Of a stretch of DNA of 64,000 nucleotides, positions 16,901 to 27,500 are shown piece after piece; within the stretch, counting starts at the first letter, position 1; every line of letters begins with the position of its first letter. Made by a program: the position numbers and the translations under genes. The stretch comes from CS3-C152 sp964347025 (GTDB lineage: Archaea > Aenigmatarchaeota > Aenigmatarchaeia > QMZP01 > QMZT01): NCBI GenBank assembly GCA_964347025.1, contig CAYFWU010000003.1, positions 1 to 64,000 on the forward strand. The letters run 5' to 3'. The notes beneath the pieces are model-generated. The model did not search any database and was not told the DNA's origin. It was given only the letters and a program-made list of their open reading frames with translations.

Positions 16901-19900
16901 AAGAATTGAGGGTGAGATTATCGAAGTTTACATTCGTTCCATGCGTGACATTGGCTGTCAGATTATCCTCTGGTATTTGAAGAATAATGTTTGATTCGAC
17001 AGTTATATTAAGCAGTGTGTAGTTCACGCTTTTACCCACCTCCGGATTTACCCATTCAACACTGACGTTCACGGAATAATTCCCCGGAAGCGTTCCATTT
17101 GAAACAGTTATCAAGAAATACCTTACACAGGAATCCCCTGCCTGGACATTCCCACAAGATTCTAAGGAAGAATTAGAGGTTATGTTGCCGGGTAGGCCCA
17201 AAGTTATGTTAGAGCTGAATGCGACCCCGGTCTCTATGTTTGTCGCATTCACTAATATAGGGAAGCTCTGGCTTACGTACCACGTTATGTTTTCTGCTGT
17301 GTAGTTGGTGGGGTCGATAAAAATACTCATGTTGGTTCCCGCGACCGCCACCTCCAGGGTTATGTTTTTCCATCCATCGTTACCGCTGGTTATGTTCAGA
17401 GTCCCGTTGTAAGTACCAGGCAAGGTCTCATTGGAGACAGTCAGATTTATTTGTATCTCCTTCAGTTCGCCTGCCCCCATAAAAGAAACGTTGGGCGGTA
17501 GGAGTTCGAAAGTGAAGTTATTATCGAAACCTGAGACATTGAATGTGATGTTCTGTAGAGGAGCGTTACCGCTCGAATTTATCGTGAAGTTCCCTATGTT
17601 CTTCTCCTTTTCTTTCGCGACAATGCTGGATATCTTGTTGTCGGTTATTGGAACTATATCAAGAATGGAGTTCGGAAGAACTGTTACGTTTACAGATGTC
17701 GTATTTATCTTATATGAATAGTCTGCGTTCCTCCATTCGACACTTACGTTGAATGTGTAGTTACCTGGAGGGGTTCCGTTCAAAACAATTATTGAGAAAT
17801 ATCTCTCGCACGATTTGCCTATAAGAATATCACCGCAACTTTCTATCGTTGTGTTCGCTGTTATGTTTGGAGGCAGACCCAACGTTATGTTCGCGTAGTA
17901 GGCAGAACCGTTTTCCAGGTTTGTTGCATTCGCCGCTATGGGGAGACTTTGATTACGATACCACGTTATGTTATCATAGGTCAGGTTGTCGGGTATAGAA
18001 ACTATGCTCAGATTTGTTGTATAGCCTTCGACGGTGAACTCCTCAAAATCAAAACCACTGTTGTTATTTCTTGTCGCGTTGCAGTTCAGCGTGTATGTCT
18101 TGTACTGGGATGGAGCGTTGAACTGGATGAAATAGCTTCCGTTGTTGTAATCGGTTATGTTATCCTGACTAACCTCTGTTGAATCGTATGTGCAGTTTAT
18201 GGTTGCATTAGGTACCCATACATCCTCCCTGTAATTTTTTACCTCGAGCGTAACATTGACTATTCTGTCAGGGAACCCTGTTTTGTTTTTGATTGATGTT
18301 ATGTTGATGAAGTATTCATCAGTAACGTTGAATGCGAAAAAGCTCGTGTTCAGAAGATACCATGTATCGTTGTAAACCCATAGCGTGATGTTCCATAGGC
18401 CAACTGAAGCGTTATCAAGGAGATAGTAGCTGTTGTTGAAAAGTTTATCCCCATCTTCATCGTAAAGGGTCATGTTTATATCATCGCTAGCGCCCGCAGT
18501 CCCCATGTCCAGGGTCGCATTAATTCTTTTCGAAAGGTTATAGTAATCGATGGTCACATTGGCCTTTATAATAAAAGTTTCGTTCCTGTTGAATACGGTC
18601 ACGTTAACGTCCGAGATGTTATGCGCTTTAACTTCGGTAACGACCTGCCAGGCTTCCAGGACATCTTTCGTCAGAATAACGTTGCTGAGAAGCCCGTATT
18701 TTAGATTCATTATCTGATTCTCATCTGCAGCAGTCCCGTTAAACTGCATGTAAGAAACCTGTCTTATGCTTCCATTCGCTGTTATGTTTGTTGCATTCAA
18801 TGTTATACCTATCCTTCCGGATTTGTCAACATCGTTATAGGCAAAAAAGTTCGATGTTCCGCTTTCGTTTATGTTTATTATCCCTGCTGACCAAGATCCC
18901 TGCTCTTCACCGGCCCATGCCCATGACCCCGGATCCGTTGTATTCGACATGTTAGGATACGTATAAGGCGGGTCGTTGAACGTATCGTTGAAGGTTGTGT
19001 TCACATTTACTCCGGGAGCGGATGAGTATGCCGACTCTCGGGTTATGTTATAGGTTTCGTTGTTCTCATATATCTGCTCTATCTTAACAAAAAAACTGTT
19101 TGAATAGAATACGTATCTCTTAGTCATGAACCCTTCGTTGGTTTTGTTGTCGGGCAGACCCCATAAGGTTTCTTTGCCCTGCTGTTCGACAACTATCCTT
19201 ACGGGACCAATGTGCTTGAAGGTGGCATTGTCCCTGAAATCGAATCCGAAGTTCTGCGTTCCGTTAGAATAGTTCAGATATTCTGCTGTCCTTCCCTGCG
19301 AATCCTCCTTGAGAATCTCGTTTGTCGTCCCCAGATCAATTACATGATAGATGCCCGATGTATTCTCAGCTCGTTCGGTGTCAACAAACCATGCCATTAT
19401 TGAGTTGTTTACATTGAACTCATCTATGCTGCCTGCATAGCTGTATACAAGATCACTAGTGTAGTTTGGTTTTTCCTTGTTTCCATTTTCAGTTATATCG
19501 AAGTAAACGTAATAATATCTCATGGTGTTTTTGGGATTTGTCCCGTTCAGCAAGAATGAAACAACACCGACAGCGTTAGAGGTTGCATTGTAATCATCGT
19601 ATTTATCGAACTGACTCTTCACCTCCCAGAGTACGGAACCTGTTGAATTGTATTCAATAACACGGGTGGAATTCTCATCAAAGGTTCCTGTGATGTTCAT
19701 TTCACTCAGAATCTCTGTAAAGTTCACTTCATACTCAACGGGCCAGTCTATTCGGTCTGTCTTGTTGTTGGGGCTGTAAAATTCACTGGTGTTCAAATCA
19801 ATCCTGACCCTATAACGCCAGACTTCACTCCACCATTCATCATCATAGTTCTGTGATGAGGTGTTCAAAACCCCAAGGCCTAAAGCAAACAGAACTATAC

Positions 19901-19937
19901 AAGCCAAAATGAAAATTTTGTAACGAATTTTATTCAC
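13953..19937 (-). CDS. Large single-pass surface protein with cytoplasmic helical tail (1,994 aa)
   Basis: A signal peptide (about residues 1-28) leads to an extracellular region of about 1,850 residues packed with N-x-S/T sequons. It has an N-terminal ~470-residue beta-rich domain, a tandem duplication of a ~230-residue beta-sandwich unit (each with an Ile/Leu-Glu-Ser-Cys-Gly motif), further Ig-like or NEW3/CARDB-like domains, a proline-rich hinge (about 1659-1683) and a membrane-proximal CARDB-like domain. A coiled coil (about 1795-1860), one membrane helix (about 1887-1912) and an 80-residue cytoplasmic tail follow. The tail carries a helical-hairpin motif (Leu-Glu-Arg-Glu-Phe-Lys-Asp-Gly-Leu-Ile-Ser) shared with the 517-aa protein encoded just upstream. 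It starts with GTG inside the last codons of that gene (8-base overlap). A structural partner of the giant protein is likely; enzymatic activity is not evident. Confidence 0.88.
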   Translation of the reverse strand: MNKIRYKIFILACIVLFALGLGVLNTSSQNYDDEWWSEVWRYRVRIDLNTSEFYSPNNKTDRIDWPVEYEVNFTEILSEMNITGTFDENSTRVIEYNSTGSVLWEVKSQFDKYDDYNATSNAVGVVSFLLNGTNPKNTMRYYYVYFDITENGNKEKPNYTSDLVYSYAGSIDEFNVNNSIMAWFVDTERAENTSGIYHVIDLGTTNEILKEDSQGRTAEYLNYSNGTQNFGFDFRDNATFKHIGPVRIVVEQQGKETLWGLPDNKTNEGFMTKRYVFYSNSFFVKIEQIYENNETYNITRESAYSSAPGVNVNTTFNDTFNDPPYTYPNMSNTTDPGSWAWAGEEQGSWSAGIININESGTSNFFAYNDVDKSGRIGITLNATNITANGSIRQVSYMQFNGTAADENQIMNLKYGLLSNVILTKDVLEAWQVVTEVKAHNISDVNVTVFNRNETFIIKANVTIDYYNLSKRINATLDMGTAGASDDINMTLYDEDGDKLFNNSYYLLDNASVGLWNITLWVYNDTWYLLNTSFFAFNVTDEYFINITSIKNKTGFPDRIVNVTLEVKNYREDVWVPNATINCTYDSTEVSQDNITDYNNGSYFIQFNAPSQYKTYTLNCNATRNNNSGFDFEEFTVEGYTTNLSIVSIPDNLTYDNITWYRNQSLPIAANATNLENGSAYYANITLGLPPNITANTTIESCGDILIGKSCERYFSIIVLNGTPPGNYTFNVSVEWRNADYSYKINTTSVNVTVLPNSILDIVPITDNKISSIVAKEKEKNIGNFTINSSGNAPLQNITFNVSGFDNNFTFELLPPNVSFMGAGELKEIQINLTVSNETLPGTYNGTLNITSGNDGWKNITLEVAVAGTNMSIFIDPTNYTAENITWYVSQSFPILVNATNIETGVAFSSNITLGLPGNITSNSSLESCGNVQAGDSCVRYFLITVSNGTLPGNYSVNVSVEWVNPEVGKSVNYTLLNITVESNIILQIPEDNLTANVTHGTNVNFDNLTLNSSGNDKVVNLTLEVIGLSDFNFTFVPLQFNPPNITNMSAGEVQIVIVNVSIPAGYNPGIYSGTLNITTLNAGWKNLSIEIGVPTSRTWTITPDPPYCERPMSPELGHVCPNNITIDNTGNVQLDFNITPYSSQSSPVNYTWTNETSFTINKLESHRFAVLYNVTNAPVQFHRTNYTINATQAGSSPDFVILQIVLNPYVKPVVEIGIYPNATEQNGTLRIFANVTDLSSLNPIQNASINITGPDGTNYSAQMDPFGQTGNLYTYDIYFPYDADHGLWGNTSLKGVYNISIISFDIQGKNGTNSSNFTIYKKLMINLGTFRQSGIYYQGERGAVNYSVEDFLGSPIGDTNVTFSIRDPLQNLIIPPDPSTIHTTLSNGRIEIPPEFEIIDDAVLGNYTIIANSSYYESSVGKMLYENSTYQFEVKEESEITARVAIPDPSLIGQSMPMSVSVLANGVPSEPDSIDLKVYYTGSIYGLQLVTRPWGQLNKSDFTETSPGFYNYLTEILDENTTQTGTYVAVLEVMLGGKPGWDMEVFRISAGGPYDVSINLLEGQAYQNDYIDFEIYIENRGEVSHTDVKVEYWVSGQNQTWSYQYDFVNVPALSNRTLVKNLYITPTQPLGTYYVNALVTYDPAQPTASANASFLVAERGVGPPEPPVPPGEAPPPPPAPPEEKVPKIEITKYLQEIGIETGTTKYITVEVENTGGLGLRNVTLRVIGLPTPWTEITPKIVDYLSPGNSTSFNMKLSMPSIAEPKEYFGTLVAEGVAYNNKTSDEKMFKIVVFTSREDLVRWEIERLEKALRDFELDVKEAKDVGKDVSEVEPLIDEIKEKLSEAKDYLNKKMYDDALSAVYVGWNLLERAKYLLSKATFVQPFVTFLPIWLIIVLIILIAVIVILLFFVKRVKGSVESIFKVQLPKMKPTTVAVEKIQERENIAKEIASVKRVINLLEREFKDGLISEKAYENLKKRNEEKLASLEKRVAEVK
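16650..17335 (-). repeat. Second copy of tandem beta-sandwich unit in the 1,994-aa protein
   Basis: This ~230-residue unit begins with Thr-Asn-Met-Ser-Ile-Phe-Ile and repeats the order of the copy at 17336-18015: an 'ENITWYVSQSFPI' segment, a Leu-Glu-Ser-Cys-Gly motif, a Cys-x-Arg-Tyr-Phe motif and a closing 'GTLNIT...GWKN' strand. Boundaries are approximate. Confidence 0.7.
17336..18015 (-). repeat. First copy of tandem beta-sandwich unit in the 1,994-aa protein
   Basis: This is the partner of the copy at 16650-17335, starting Thr-Asn-Leu-Ser-Ile-Val-Ser. The paired cysteines (Ser-Cys-Gly and Ser-Cys-Glu-Arg-Tyr) recur at matching places and may form a disulfide. Confidence 0.7.
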
Positions 19938-21483
19938 CCTTACCAGACAAAATCATTTTTTTGGTTCTTTCGTACGCTTCCTTGCTTATGAATCCCTTCT
20001 TGAAGGTGTCTTCAAGATCTTTAAGCAACGCTTCCTTCCTTTTCTTCTTTACTTCCGGTGACTTTGGAGGGAGAGGTTCTATCTTAGGCTTTTCCTCCGC
20101 TTTGGTTCCTGTCTTCGGTTCCTCAGCTTTCGCCTCCGGTGCAGCTGCAGGAGCAGACGGTGCAGCCTCGGCCTCTTTAATCTTAATTTCGATTTCATTC
20201 AGCTTATCGAGGTTGGCCTGCTTGGCCTTTTCAAATTCCTCCTTGGACATTCTCTTGTTTTTGTATTCATCCTCGAGTGTTTTTATGAACATCTTTATTT
20301 CCTCTTTCTGTATTTGCAATTCATTGACGACATCCTTTCCGGCTTCTTCCGCTCCACCAGCAGGTTTGAAGGTCTGCCTGAATGCCTCGAGATCGTCCCT
20401 TGTTATGAATTTTGAGAGTTTCGTATTCATGTCATCAACGCTTCTCATAAGTTCGTTAACAAGATCCTCCATGCGATCCTGCTTTGTTCTGTAGAGCAAA
20501 AACTCCTCCATCCTTTCGCTCAGTTCAGCATAAATTGATTGAACCCTGTCAGCGGATTTTTCAAGGTTGTTCTTCATGGTATCCATGTCCTGAAGATTTT
20601 TAGCAACCTTCTTGCTACTGTTTATAACACTTTCCAAGCTCCCTATGTTGACCATAACATTCTTCAGCCTGTTGATGGTCTCATTCAGGGCATCTATAAC
20701 CCTTCCCATCCTTTCTATCTTCATTCCCTGATTCGACATTTCTCTGTCCCTCTTTTTCATCTCCATAACAATCTTTTCAGGATCAACCTGTGAAACAGAA
20801 TCCATGATTTTTCCTATCTTGACCTCCTCCTCCTTGAGGGAGGCCTCCCTCTGGTATATGATGGACCTCAGTTCACCCATGCTTTCCGTTACCCTCTGAA
20901 CCTTCTCATCAACCATCTTTCTCCCTTCCTTTATGGTCTCAACAACAGCCTTGAGCTTTTCAACATCAATCTCGAATTTCTCAACCCTTGCTCTAACATC
21001 GGTTACGTCCTTGCTGCTCTCCTCAGCCTTTGCCGCAGCCACCACATCCTTGATCTTGCCTGTTATTTTTGTCTCAAAATCTTCCATGAGTTTTTGAAAC
21101 TTCTTCTCTTCCTTCGGTTTTTTTGGTGGCTTCTTCTCTTCCTTCACAACCATAACCGGTGCTGCAGGGGGAGCTACAGCAGGAGTTGGTGGGGGAGCGG
21201 CAGGCTTGGGCTTTTCTTTAACACCCTTTGCCTTAAGCTTTTCAATCTTCTTGTTTATCTCAGCCAACCTTTCCTCATTCTTTTTCTTAACATGCTGGTA
21301 ATCTTCTTCCATGATAGAGGCTTCGGAGTAGGCATCTTCCAGAGAAGTAAGCAAGGTCTCTATTTCCTCCTTCTGGTGAAGAAGATGTTCGAGACTCTCT
21401 TTATCTCCTGCTTCAGGAGTTTTCTTTTTGATACCTTTGGTTTTAGAAATTCCTTTACCCCCAACTTTAGTCTTCCCAACCAT
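19930..21483 (-). CDS. Cytoplasmic coiled-coil protein with three helical-hairpin modules (517 aa)
   Basis: This protein has no signal peptide or membrane segment. Three copies of a helical-hairpin motif (Leu-Glu-(x)2-(Tyr/Phe)-Lys-x-(Gly/Lys)-x-(Ile/Met)-(Ser/Glu)-(Lys/Glu)-(Glu/Asp)-x-(Tyr/Phe)-Glu) lie near residues 30-88, 387-440 and 481-517. They are separated by Pro/Ala/Lys-rich linkers and a long central coiled coil (about 130-370). The motif resembles SHOCT-type short helical domains, thought to mediate oligomerisation. A fourth copy ends the 1,994-aa surface protein whose gene overlaps this one, so the two proteins probably bind through these modules. It sits between the giant and the 1,994-aa gene, which suggests a cytoplasmic link between them (inference). 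The ATG at 21483 follows a TATA-like element at 21509-21520. Confidence 0.83.
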   Translation of the reverse strand: MVGKTKVGGKGISKTKGIKKKTPEAGDKESLEHLLHQKEEIETLLTSLEDAYSEASIMEEDYQHVKKKNEERLAEINKKIEKLKAKGVKEKPKPAAPPPTPAVAPPAAPVMVVKEEKKPPKKPKEEKKFQKLMEDFETKITGKIKDVVAAAKAEESSKDVTDVRARVEKFEIDVEKLKAVVETIKEGRKMVDEKVQRVTESMGELRSIIYQREASLKEEEVKIGKIMDSVSQVDPEKIVMEMKKRDREMSNQGMKIERMGRVIDALNETINRLKNVMVNIGSLESVINSSKKVAKNLQDMDTMKNNLEKSADRVQSIYAELSERMEEFLLYRTKQDRMEDLVNELMRSVDDMNTKLSKFITRDDLEAFRQTFKPAGGAEEAGKDVVNELQIQKEEIKMFIKTLEDEYKNKRMSKEEFEKAKQANLDKLNEIEIKIKEAEAAPSAPAAAPEAKAEEPKTGTKAEEKPKIEPLPPKSPEVKKKRKEALLKDLEDTFKKGFISKEAYERTKKMILSGKGE

Positions 21484-21508
21484 ACATTAATTAATTGATT
21501 ACGAAATC

Positions 21509-21520
21509 TAAAATAAATAG
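21509..21520 (-). promoter_or_regulatory. Possible promoter between the giant gene and the rest of the block
   Basis: The - strand reads CTATTTATTTTA, about 31 bases before the ATG at 21483. The whole 59-base gap is T-rich on the - strand, so it could also act as an archaeal oligo-T terminator for the giant mRNA. Either role would let the downstream genes be expressed separately from the 42-kb gene. Confidence 0.4.
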
Positions 21521-21542
21521 ATGTAAAATAAATGAAAATAGA

Positions 21543-24500
21543 CTATTTCTTCATCCTTGCCTTGAGCGAATCCACGTAACTCTCAGCCATGGTGAACATA
21601 CCCTGCTTCATCTTATCCTTCGCCAGGTTCAATTCGATCTCCAGATCACCTGTGTCCACCTTCCTCTTCTTCATCGCCTCTATCTCTTTATCAATCTCCT
21701 CTATCTTCTTGTTCACCTCTACGTACTTGTCGATCTCCTTGTCCGAGAGCCTTCCCGTATCGTGAATAAGTGGACGGAAGGATATGAAGTATGGTTTACC
21801 TTCGTTGTAGGCCGGGTTCTGAACGAGGGCTGTTCCTGTCACAAGCTTGACAACCTTCGAAGCGTAATCAGTTCCGTACTTTGTCTTAACCCTGCCTATA
21901 TCCCCTTCGTACTTCGTCCTCAGCTGTATCTCTGTCGCTATGTTCGCCCTTATCGCTCCCCTGAAGTCCATAAGGACCTGGGAGATCATGAACACTCCTA
22001 TTCCCCACTTACGGAACTCACGGCAAGCCCTTTCTAAGGCAACATAACCGCCCTTACCTCCATACTTCGGAAGCAGCCTGTGGACCTCATCGTATACCAA
22101 CAGCAATTTTATCTCCCTTTCCTCTGGAAGCGCAGCCTTGAAAACAGAGCTAACGGTCTTCCTGACGAAGTGATCTATCTGGCCTGTTTCCAACCTGTTC
22201 ATAACGAATACCGTTATTTCGCCAGGTTTCCTGTACTTCTGGATGTCCACCTCCATATCAGGATCGGTAACAAGAATGATATTGGTCTTGAATGCCGTTG
22301 CGTCCTCTGGTTTAAGGCCGAACTGTGAGTAAAGATTGATCATCCTCTTGTCTCTGCATGACTTCATGAACCCTGTCCACTGCGCGGTCGGATCGAAAAC
22401 TATGACAGGAACCTTCCTCTTTAACATCTCCTCTGCAACTATCATTGCCGAAACAGATTTACCTGCTCCGGTCGCTCCCGCCGCCAACGAATGCATCATT
22501 AACGCCTTGGTATCCATGTACGCCTTCACATCGGTCTCTGCTATCTTACCCACGAGAACTGTGTCAGGTCCGGCCCTCGGAAGCTTCTTGAAGTCTATCG
22601 GGAATATGTACCTCCTCTTTGCCCTCCTTCTCACCATCCAGGTAGCATAGAGCTTTCTTCCGAAATAGAAACCTGGTATGAGAAGGAAGATCACCACATA
22701 TGTTAACCAGTGAAGGAAAACTGCTCTAAGTAAAATCAGAGGAGCCGGTAAAAGGATAATATCAAAGGAATCAACCGCATACGCCGACTTCCTGCCGTCC
22801 CAGTATGTGACATTCAGTTCAACAACGTACCTGTCCTGTGGCGTACCTTGCGGAATGGGAATTGATTTCGTGAATGTCTTGATGTTCTCTATTGCCAGGG
22901 TTTCCGAATTCTTTACTATGAGATTCTCTGTTTCCAAACCCTTCACTTCGTAAGTAACAATTATGTCATCTATTTCTGCCGTTGGTCCCATGTTTAAAAG
23001 CGTGACTTCGAATTTAAGGTTACCTCCAGGTTCAACGGTCTTTGTTAAGACATTAACATTTACATCAAGCAAGGGTTCTACAGGTATCTCGACCTTTATG
23101 GTAACGGGCGTTACATGCGTGATGTTTCGGTCCCTAACATTCGAAACAATATCACCTGTGTATATGCCAGGCTGTGTCGTCGGCAAAGCGTAAAGCTTGA
23201 CCTTCATAACACCCGTTGATTTTCCTCGAACTGTGAATACTGGTTTTTCAATCTGGACGAGCTCCCAGGCATTTCCTGTAACGCTTGTTTCGACCGTGAT
23301 TGAACTCCCAAGGTTGTTGAGTATGTCTATCGAATGAATTTCATGTTCCCCTGGTCTCAGCGTGACGAATATCAGGGTTGATTTAATTTCGACGGGGATC
23401 GCAGGAACTCCAGGCACTCCAGGCACACCAGGAGCCCCCACTCCTACTCCAGGTCCAACTCCAGGTGGCGCTGGTGGAGTTGGCGGTGCGGGTGGGCAAT
23501 CCGTCGAACATACTGCTGTTGATTCACCGGTTACAGTTGAACAATTTCCGTCACCACATATGTATTCAGCAAGGACGTAAGCTCCTGAAATGCTGCTTGT
23601 ATTTATGCTTATGGTGGAATCGTTCAGGTTTATAGAGCTTGGCAATCTTGTCCATGTGATATCCTCATTCGAAACGCAACCAACTCCTATCCTTGTCCAG
23701 ATACTGCAGTGATAAACTCCCAGGTTACTCAGCGTGAATCCTGAAAGTTGTGAATAATCCATTGTCAGCGTCCCCATACTGGAGTTCAACACGTTGGTTA
23801 TGGATATTCCCCTCAAAGCCGAACTACTAACCCAGATAGGCTCTATTTCACCAAATGTCACAGGATCAATAAGGTTAACCAACAGTGGCGTATTGATAAG
23901 ATTCATAGAGTCGTTCCAGAAGTATACGTCTATGTCGAAATTCCTGGCATCAACAGTTTGGTTATAGTAGCCAGTTCCATTGGTTGTGATGTTCGCATAG
24001 GATATGTTTGTTCCCACTTCCCACAGACTGAACTTGACCTGTATGGGTGGTCTCGATATTTTCTCTTCGTCCCTAGCCTCTCCTGAGAAGAACACACCTG
24101 CAAACGCTTCAAACGTTGTTGTAGTTGAATTACAGTTACCTGATTTATCGCAGGCAGTTACATTTAACGTGTGTATACCAGCAACTGTTACGTTAGTGAA
24201 GTTGTATTCAAAGAGGAAGTAGTCCCCAATTTCTGAAATCAAGGTCATGTTGAACAGTTCGGTGTAATTCGTTCTGGAAATTCGAACGGTTGCATTCTGA
24301 ACAACACCTGCATCTGTCACGTTCGCCCGTATGTTCGCGGTTGAGAACATTGGAACCCTTGCTGCAACTATTATCTCTATGCTTGGTGGTTCGGAATCCG
24401 TGTATATGATAGCGTCTTGTTCGCCGTCAAAGTATAGCAAGCTCTTGTTGGTGTAGTTCGCTGTTACGTTGATATCATAACTCTTTGCTATCGCGAAATC

Positions 24501-27500
24501 AGGAGCAGTGAAGTTCATCAGCCACAGGCTTTCGTTGGATGAGTAGGTTATGTTTGTGAGGTTCATTTCCATTGATAGGGTCTCGTTATACAATGTTAAA
24601 TTCCATATCACCAGGCTCGTATTGTCCACAGGGCTCGTCCCGTATGTAAGGTTAACCTTTACCTGTATGGTGTCGTTCCAGGTTATGTTTATAACAGGGT
24701 TTGTATTCGTGGGTTCGATGATATCAACAAAGTAGGGGTGAACAGTTAGGTTAACAAAGGTCTGTTCTGTCTGCGTCCCTGATGCGGCTGTATAATTGGT
24801 TGTCTTTACATTGCCCGTGTAATAGTTCCACTGGTAGATAACAGGAGCTGTGTAATTCAGGCCTATGTACTCGTATTCACCGATATCCATCTGGAGCTGG
24901 GTCACATTCTTTTGAACCACACCAAGTATCCCGCCTTCTATTCCTGTATCGAGGACAAGGTAGATGTTACCCGTGTTATGGACCGTTATGGTTTCAAGAG
25001 GACCTGTGGTTCCCTGTATAACCTCTTTCGATATGTTTGCAGGCGTTTGCGTCCAGGTAAGGTTTACTGGAACTATCACACTTACGTTGACAACATCGTA
25101 CGTCCCCAGCCCGCTCGCATTGATCATTCCGTAATACTTGTCGCTCGGGAAGTTGCTTTGAACGTATATCTCGATGGTCACGTATTGCGTGTCGTTTATG
25201 GGCATTGATGCTATGCTGTCAGGATAGTAGGTCACGGTGAAGTTATCGCATACCGCCCCGGACCCTGGTGTGCAGTTGAATGATATGCTGTCGACTTGAT
25301 AGTTACCTATTGACCTCAGGGTTATCGAGATATTTTCGGATGAATCTGGTTGTATAACGATATCGCTTACGTTATCCTGAACTATGTCCAGTACAGGGTT
25401 CTGAGTGACGTTTACCTGTATGTAGGTCTGGTTGAAACCGGGGGAACCGTTAATATCTATCCAATCCGACGTTAGGTTCACATAATAAACTCCTGGTGAG
25501 GTCGAGTTCGGGATGTTTATGATGGGTTGTCCGTAACTCGATTCGTTCCTTAGTATGGTCCCGAACGCGAACGTATCCTGGGAAGCTGACCAGCTAACGG
25601 GTGTGGTTATAGAAAGGTTTACATAGTACGCTCTTGCATGGCCCGTGTTGTTCATGTCTATTCTGACCGGGATGTCCTCCCCCGCGTAAATGGTTATGTC
25701 GGTGATTTCAATGCTCGTTACATTCGGATTTATCTCCATCGTTGTTATTCCAGCAGCCAGAAGATCTCCGTAAAGATAACACCCAGATTTGCTTCGGGTA
25801 TCGTTTGCGCATATATGAAGCGTATGGATCCCCGAGATGTTGGAGGAGTAGTTCACGCTGTAATAGGAATCGTTCTTAACCATGTAATCCTTGAATGGGC
25901 TCTCAACCTTGGCATAGTAATGGAGCCATGAATAGTATGCAGAACTTATCTGCGATCCGTTGACATCATGAACGGTCAGGTTTATGTTCTGGTCTCCAGG
26001 AAGCGTGAAACTCGTTCCGTTCTGGACGGCATCAGCCGTGAAGTTCGCTCCTGGGGTTACGGACTGGTTTATCACGATCAAGTTTTCGTTCACGGTGATG
26101 TTTATGTAAACTGTCGAGGCCTCATCGTTGTTGAATGTTACGTTGAAGTATTGCATCTCTCCCTCGAAATTAACATATTCCGTGTGATTGTATCCTGATT
26201 CGTTACCTACTGACTGGCGGATCAATTTCGAGATACTGGTGTAGTTTATATCTCCGGGTCTCATTACCCGTATCCAGGCCTTGTCAACCGCGAAATTATC
26301 CGTTATTTTCGCAGAGATTGAAACGTTCTCGAAGATTATTTCGAATATGTCCGGCGTTACGCTAACATCCTCTATTACCGGAGGAATATCCGTTACGTTC
26401 AGCCAGAAGTCCACGTAATCCTCGTCAGGATCCGCAGGCAACGTTGTATTTATTACCCATAGCTTTACGTAGAACAATCCCTCGGTGGCTCCACCACCAA
26501 CACTGTAGTTAACATAGATATTTTGTTTGTCTCCCTTCTCTACATCCAGGGCCGGAGGCGAATAAACAACAAGTCCTGTTCCATTCCCCTGTAATGCTAT
26601 GTCAAACACCATCTTAACGTTACCTATGTTGGTTACGTTTATCACCCCAACCTCACCATCCATGTTCGGAGGTGTTAAGAAGGTTCCGAATGTCCTCGAA
26701 ACAGGTTCTATCAGCCAGCTTGAGTTCAGGGGAATGCTTATATTCATCAAGGCCAGGTCCTCTCCGCCAAGGACGGCTGCTGCCTTTATGTATGCCCAGT
26801 AGTCACCCGGTTCCTGTCCACTTGGGATGTCCATGTAAATATCCACTGTTAAGTTTTCGGTGGGTCTCAAAATACCCTGGGTTTCAGGTATGAAAGTCAC
26901 GTTGCATTCAGGACATTTCGTTTGCAGATTGCTCCCTATACCAGAGGTTAAACTCATTGTTATATCTCTTACCCAGTCGTTTCCTATTGAAAGGACGGTT
27001 ACGTTTCCTATGTAAAAATTCTGGCTGTCGTGCGGGACATTGTCGTTGATTAATTGCGATTCAAAGATGTCCAGTATAGGATTTGAGGTGACCTTGATAT
27101 CTGTCGTATTAGTTGTCCAGTTCCACGCCTGATCAGGATCCATCCATGATGCATTCCCTATCAAATGGATAAGTTGAGGTGTTGTCGCTTCTGGGACGGT
27201 AATCTCGAAATGCCAGACGCATTTCGTAGTGTTAGACATGTTTCCGCAGTCATGGTAATGCAGTGTCTGATTGAATATTATGATTCCTCCGGCATCATCA
27301 TACGCCGAGATGTTTACGAAGTACGCGCGGGGCGGACCAAGGTTGGTGAAGTTTATGTACATGTCTGTCGTGTAGTTAAGAGTCTGGGTTATATTGGAGG
27401 CTATGATTTCAGGGGTTTGCTCCATTGCATAGTTTATCTTACCCCACACCGTGAAATTACCTGCGTACGAATAATTCGCATTATACTCAGGACTCTCATC

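Noticed and set aside
21546..22658. A HerA-NurA DNA end-resection system
   Set aside because: No NurA-like nuclease, Mre11 or Rad50 gene lies nearby, and the ATPase is attached to a membrane helix and a surface fibre.
23389..23460. Collagen-like triple helix in the giant protein
   Set aside because: Only three or four Pro-Gly-Val triplets are present, too few for a collagen helix; a flexible hinge is more likely.
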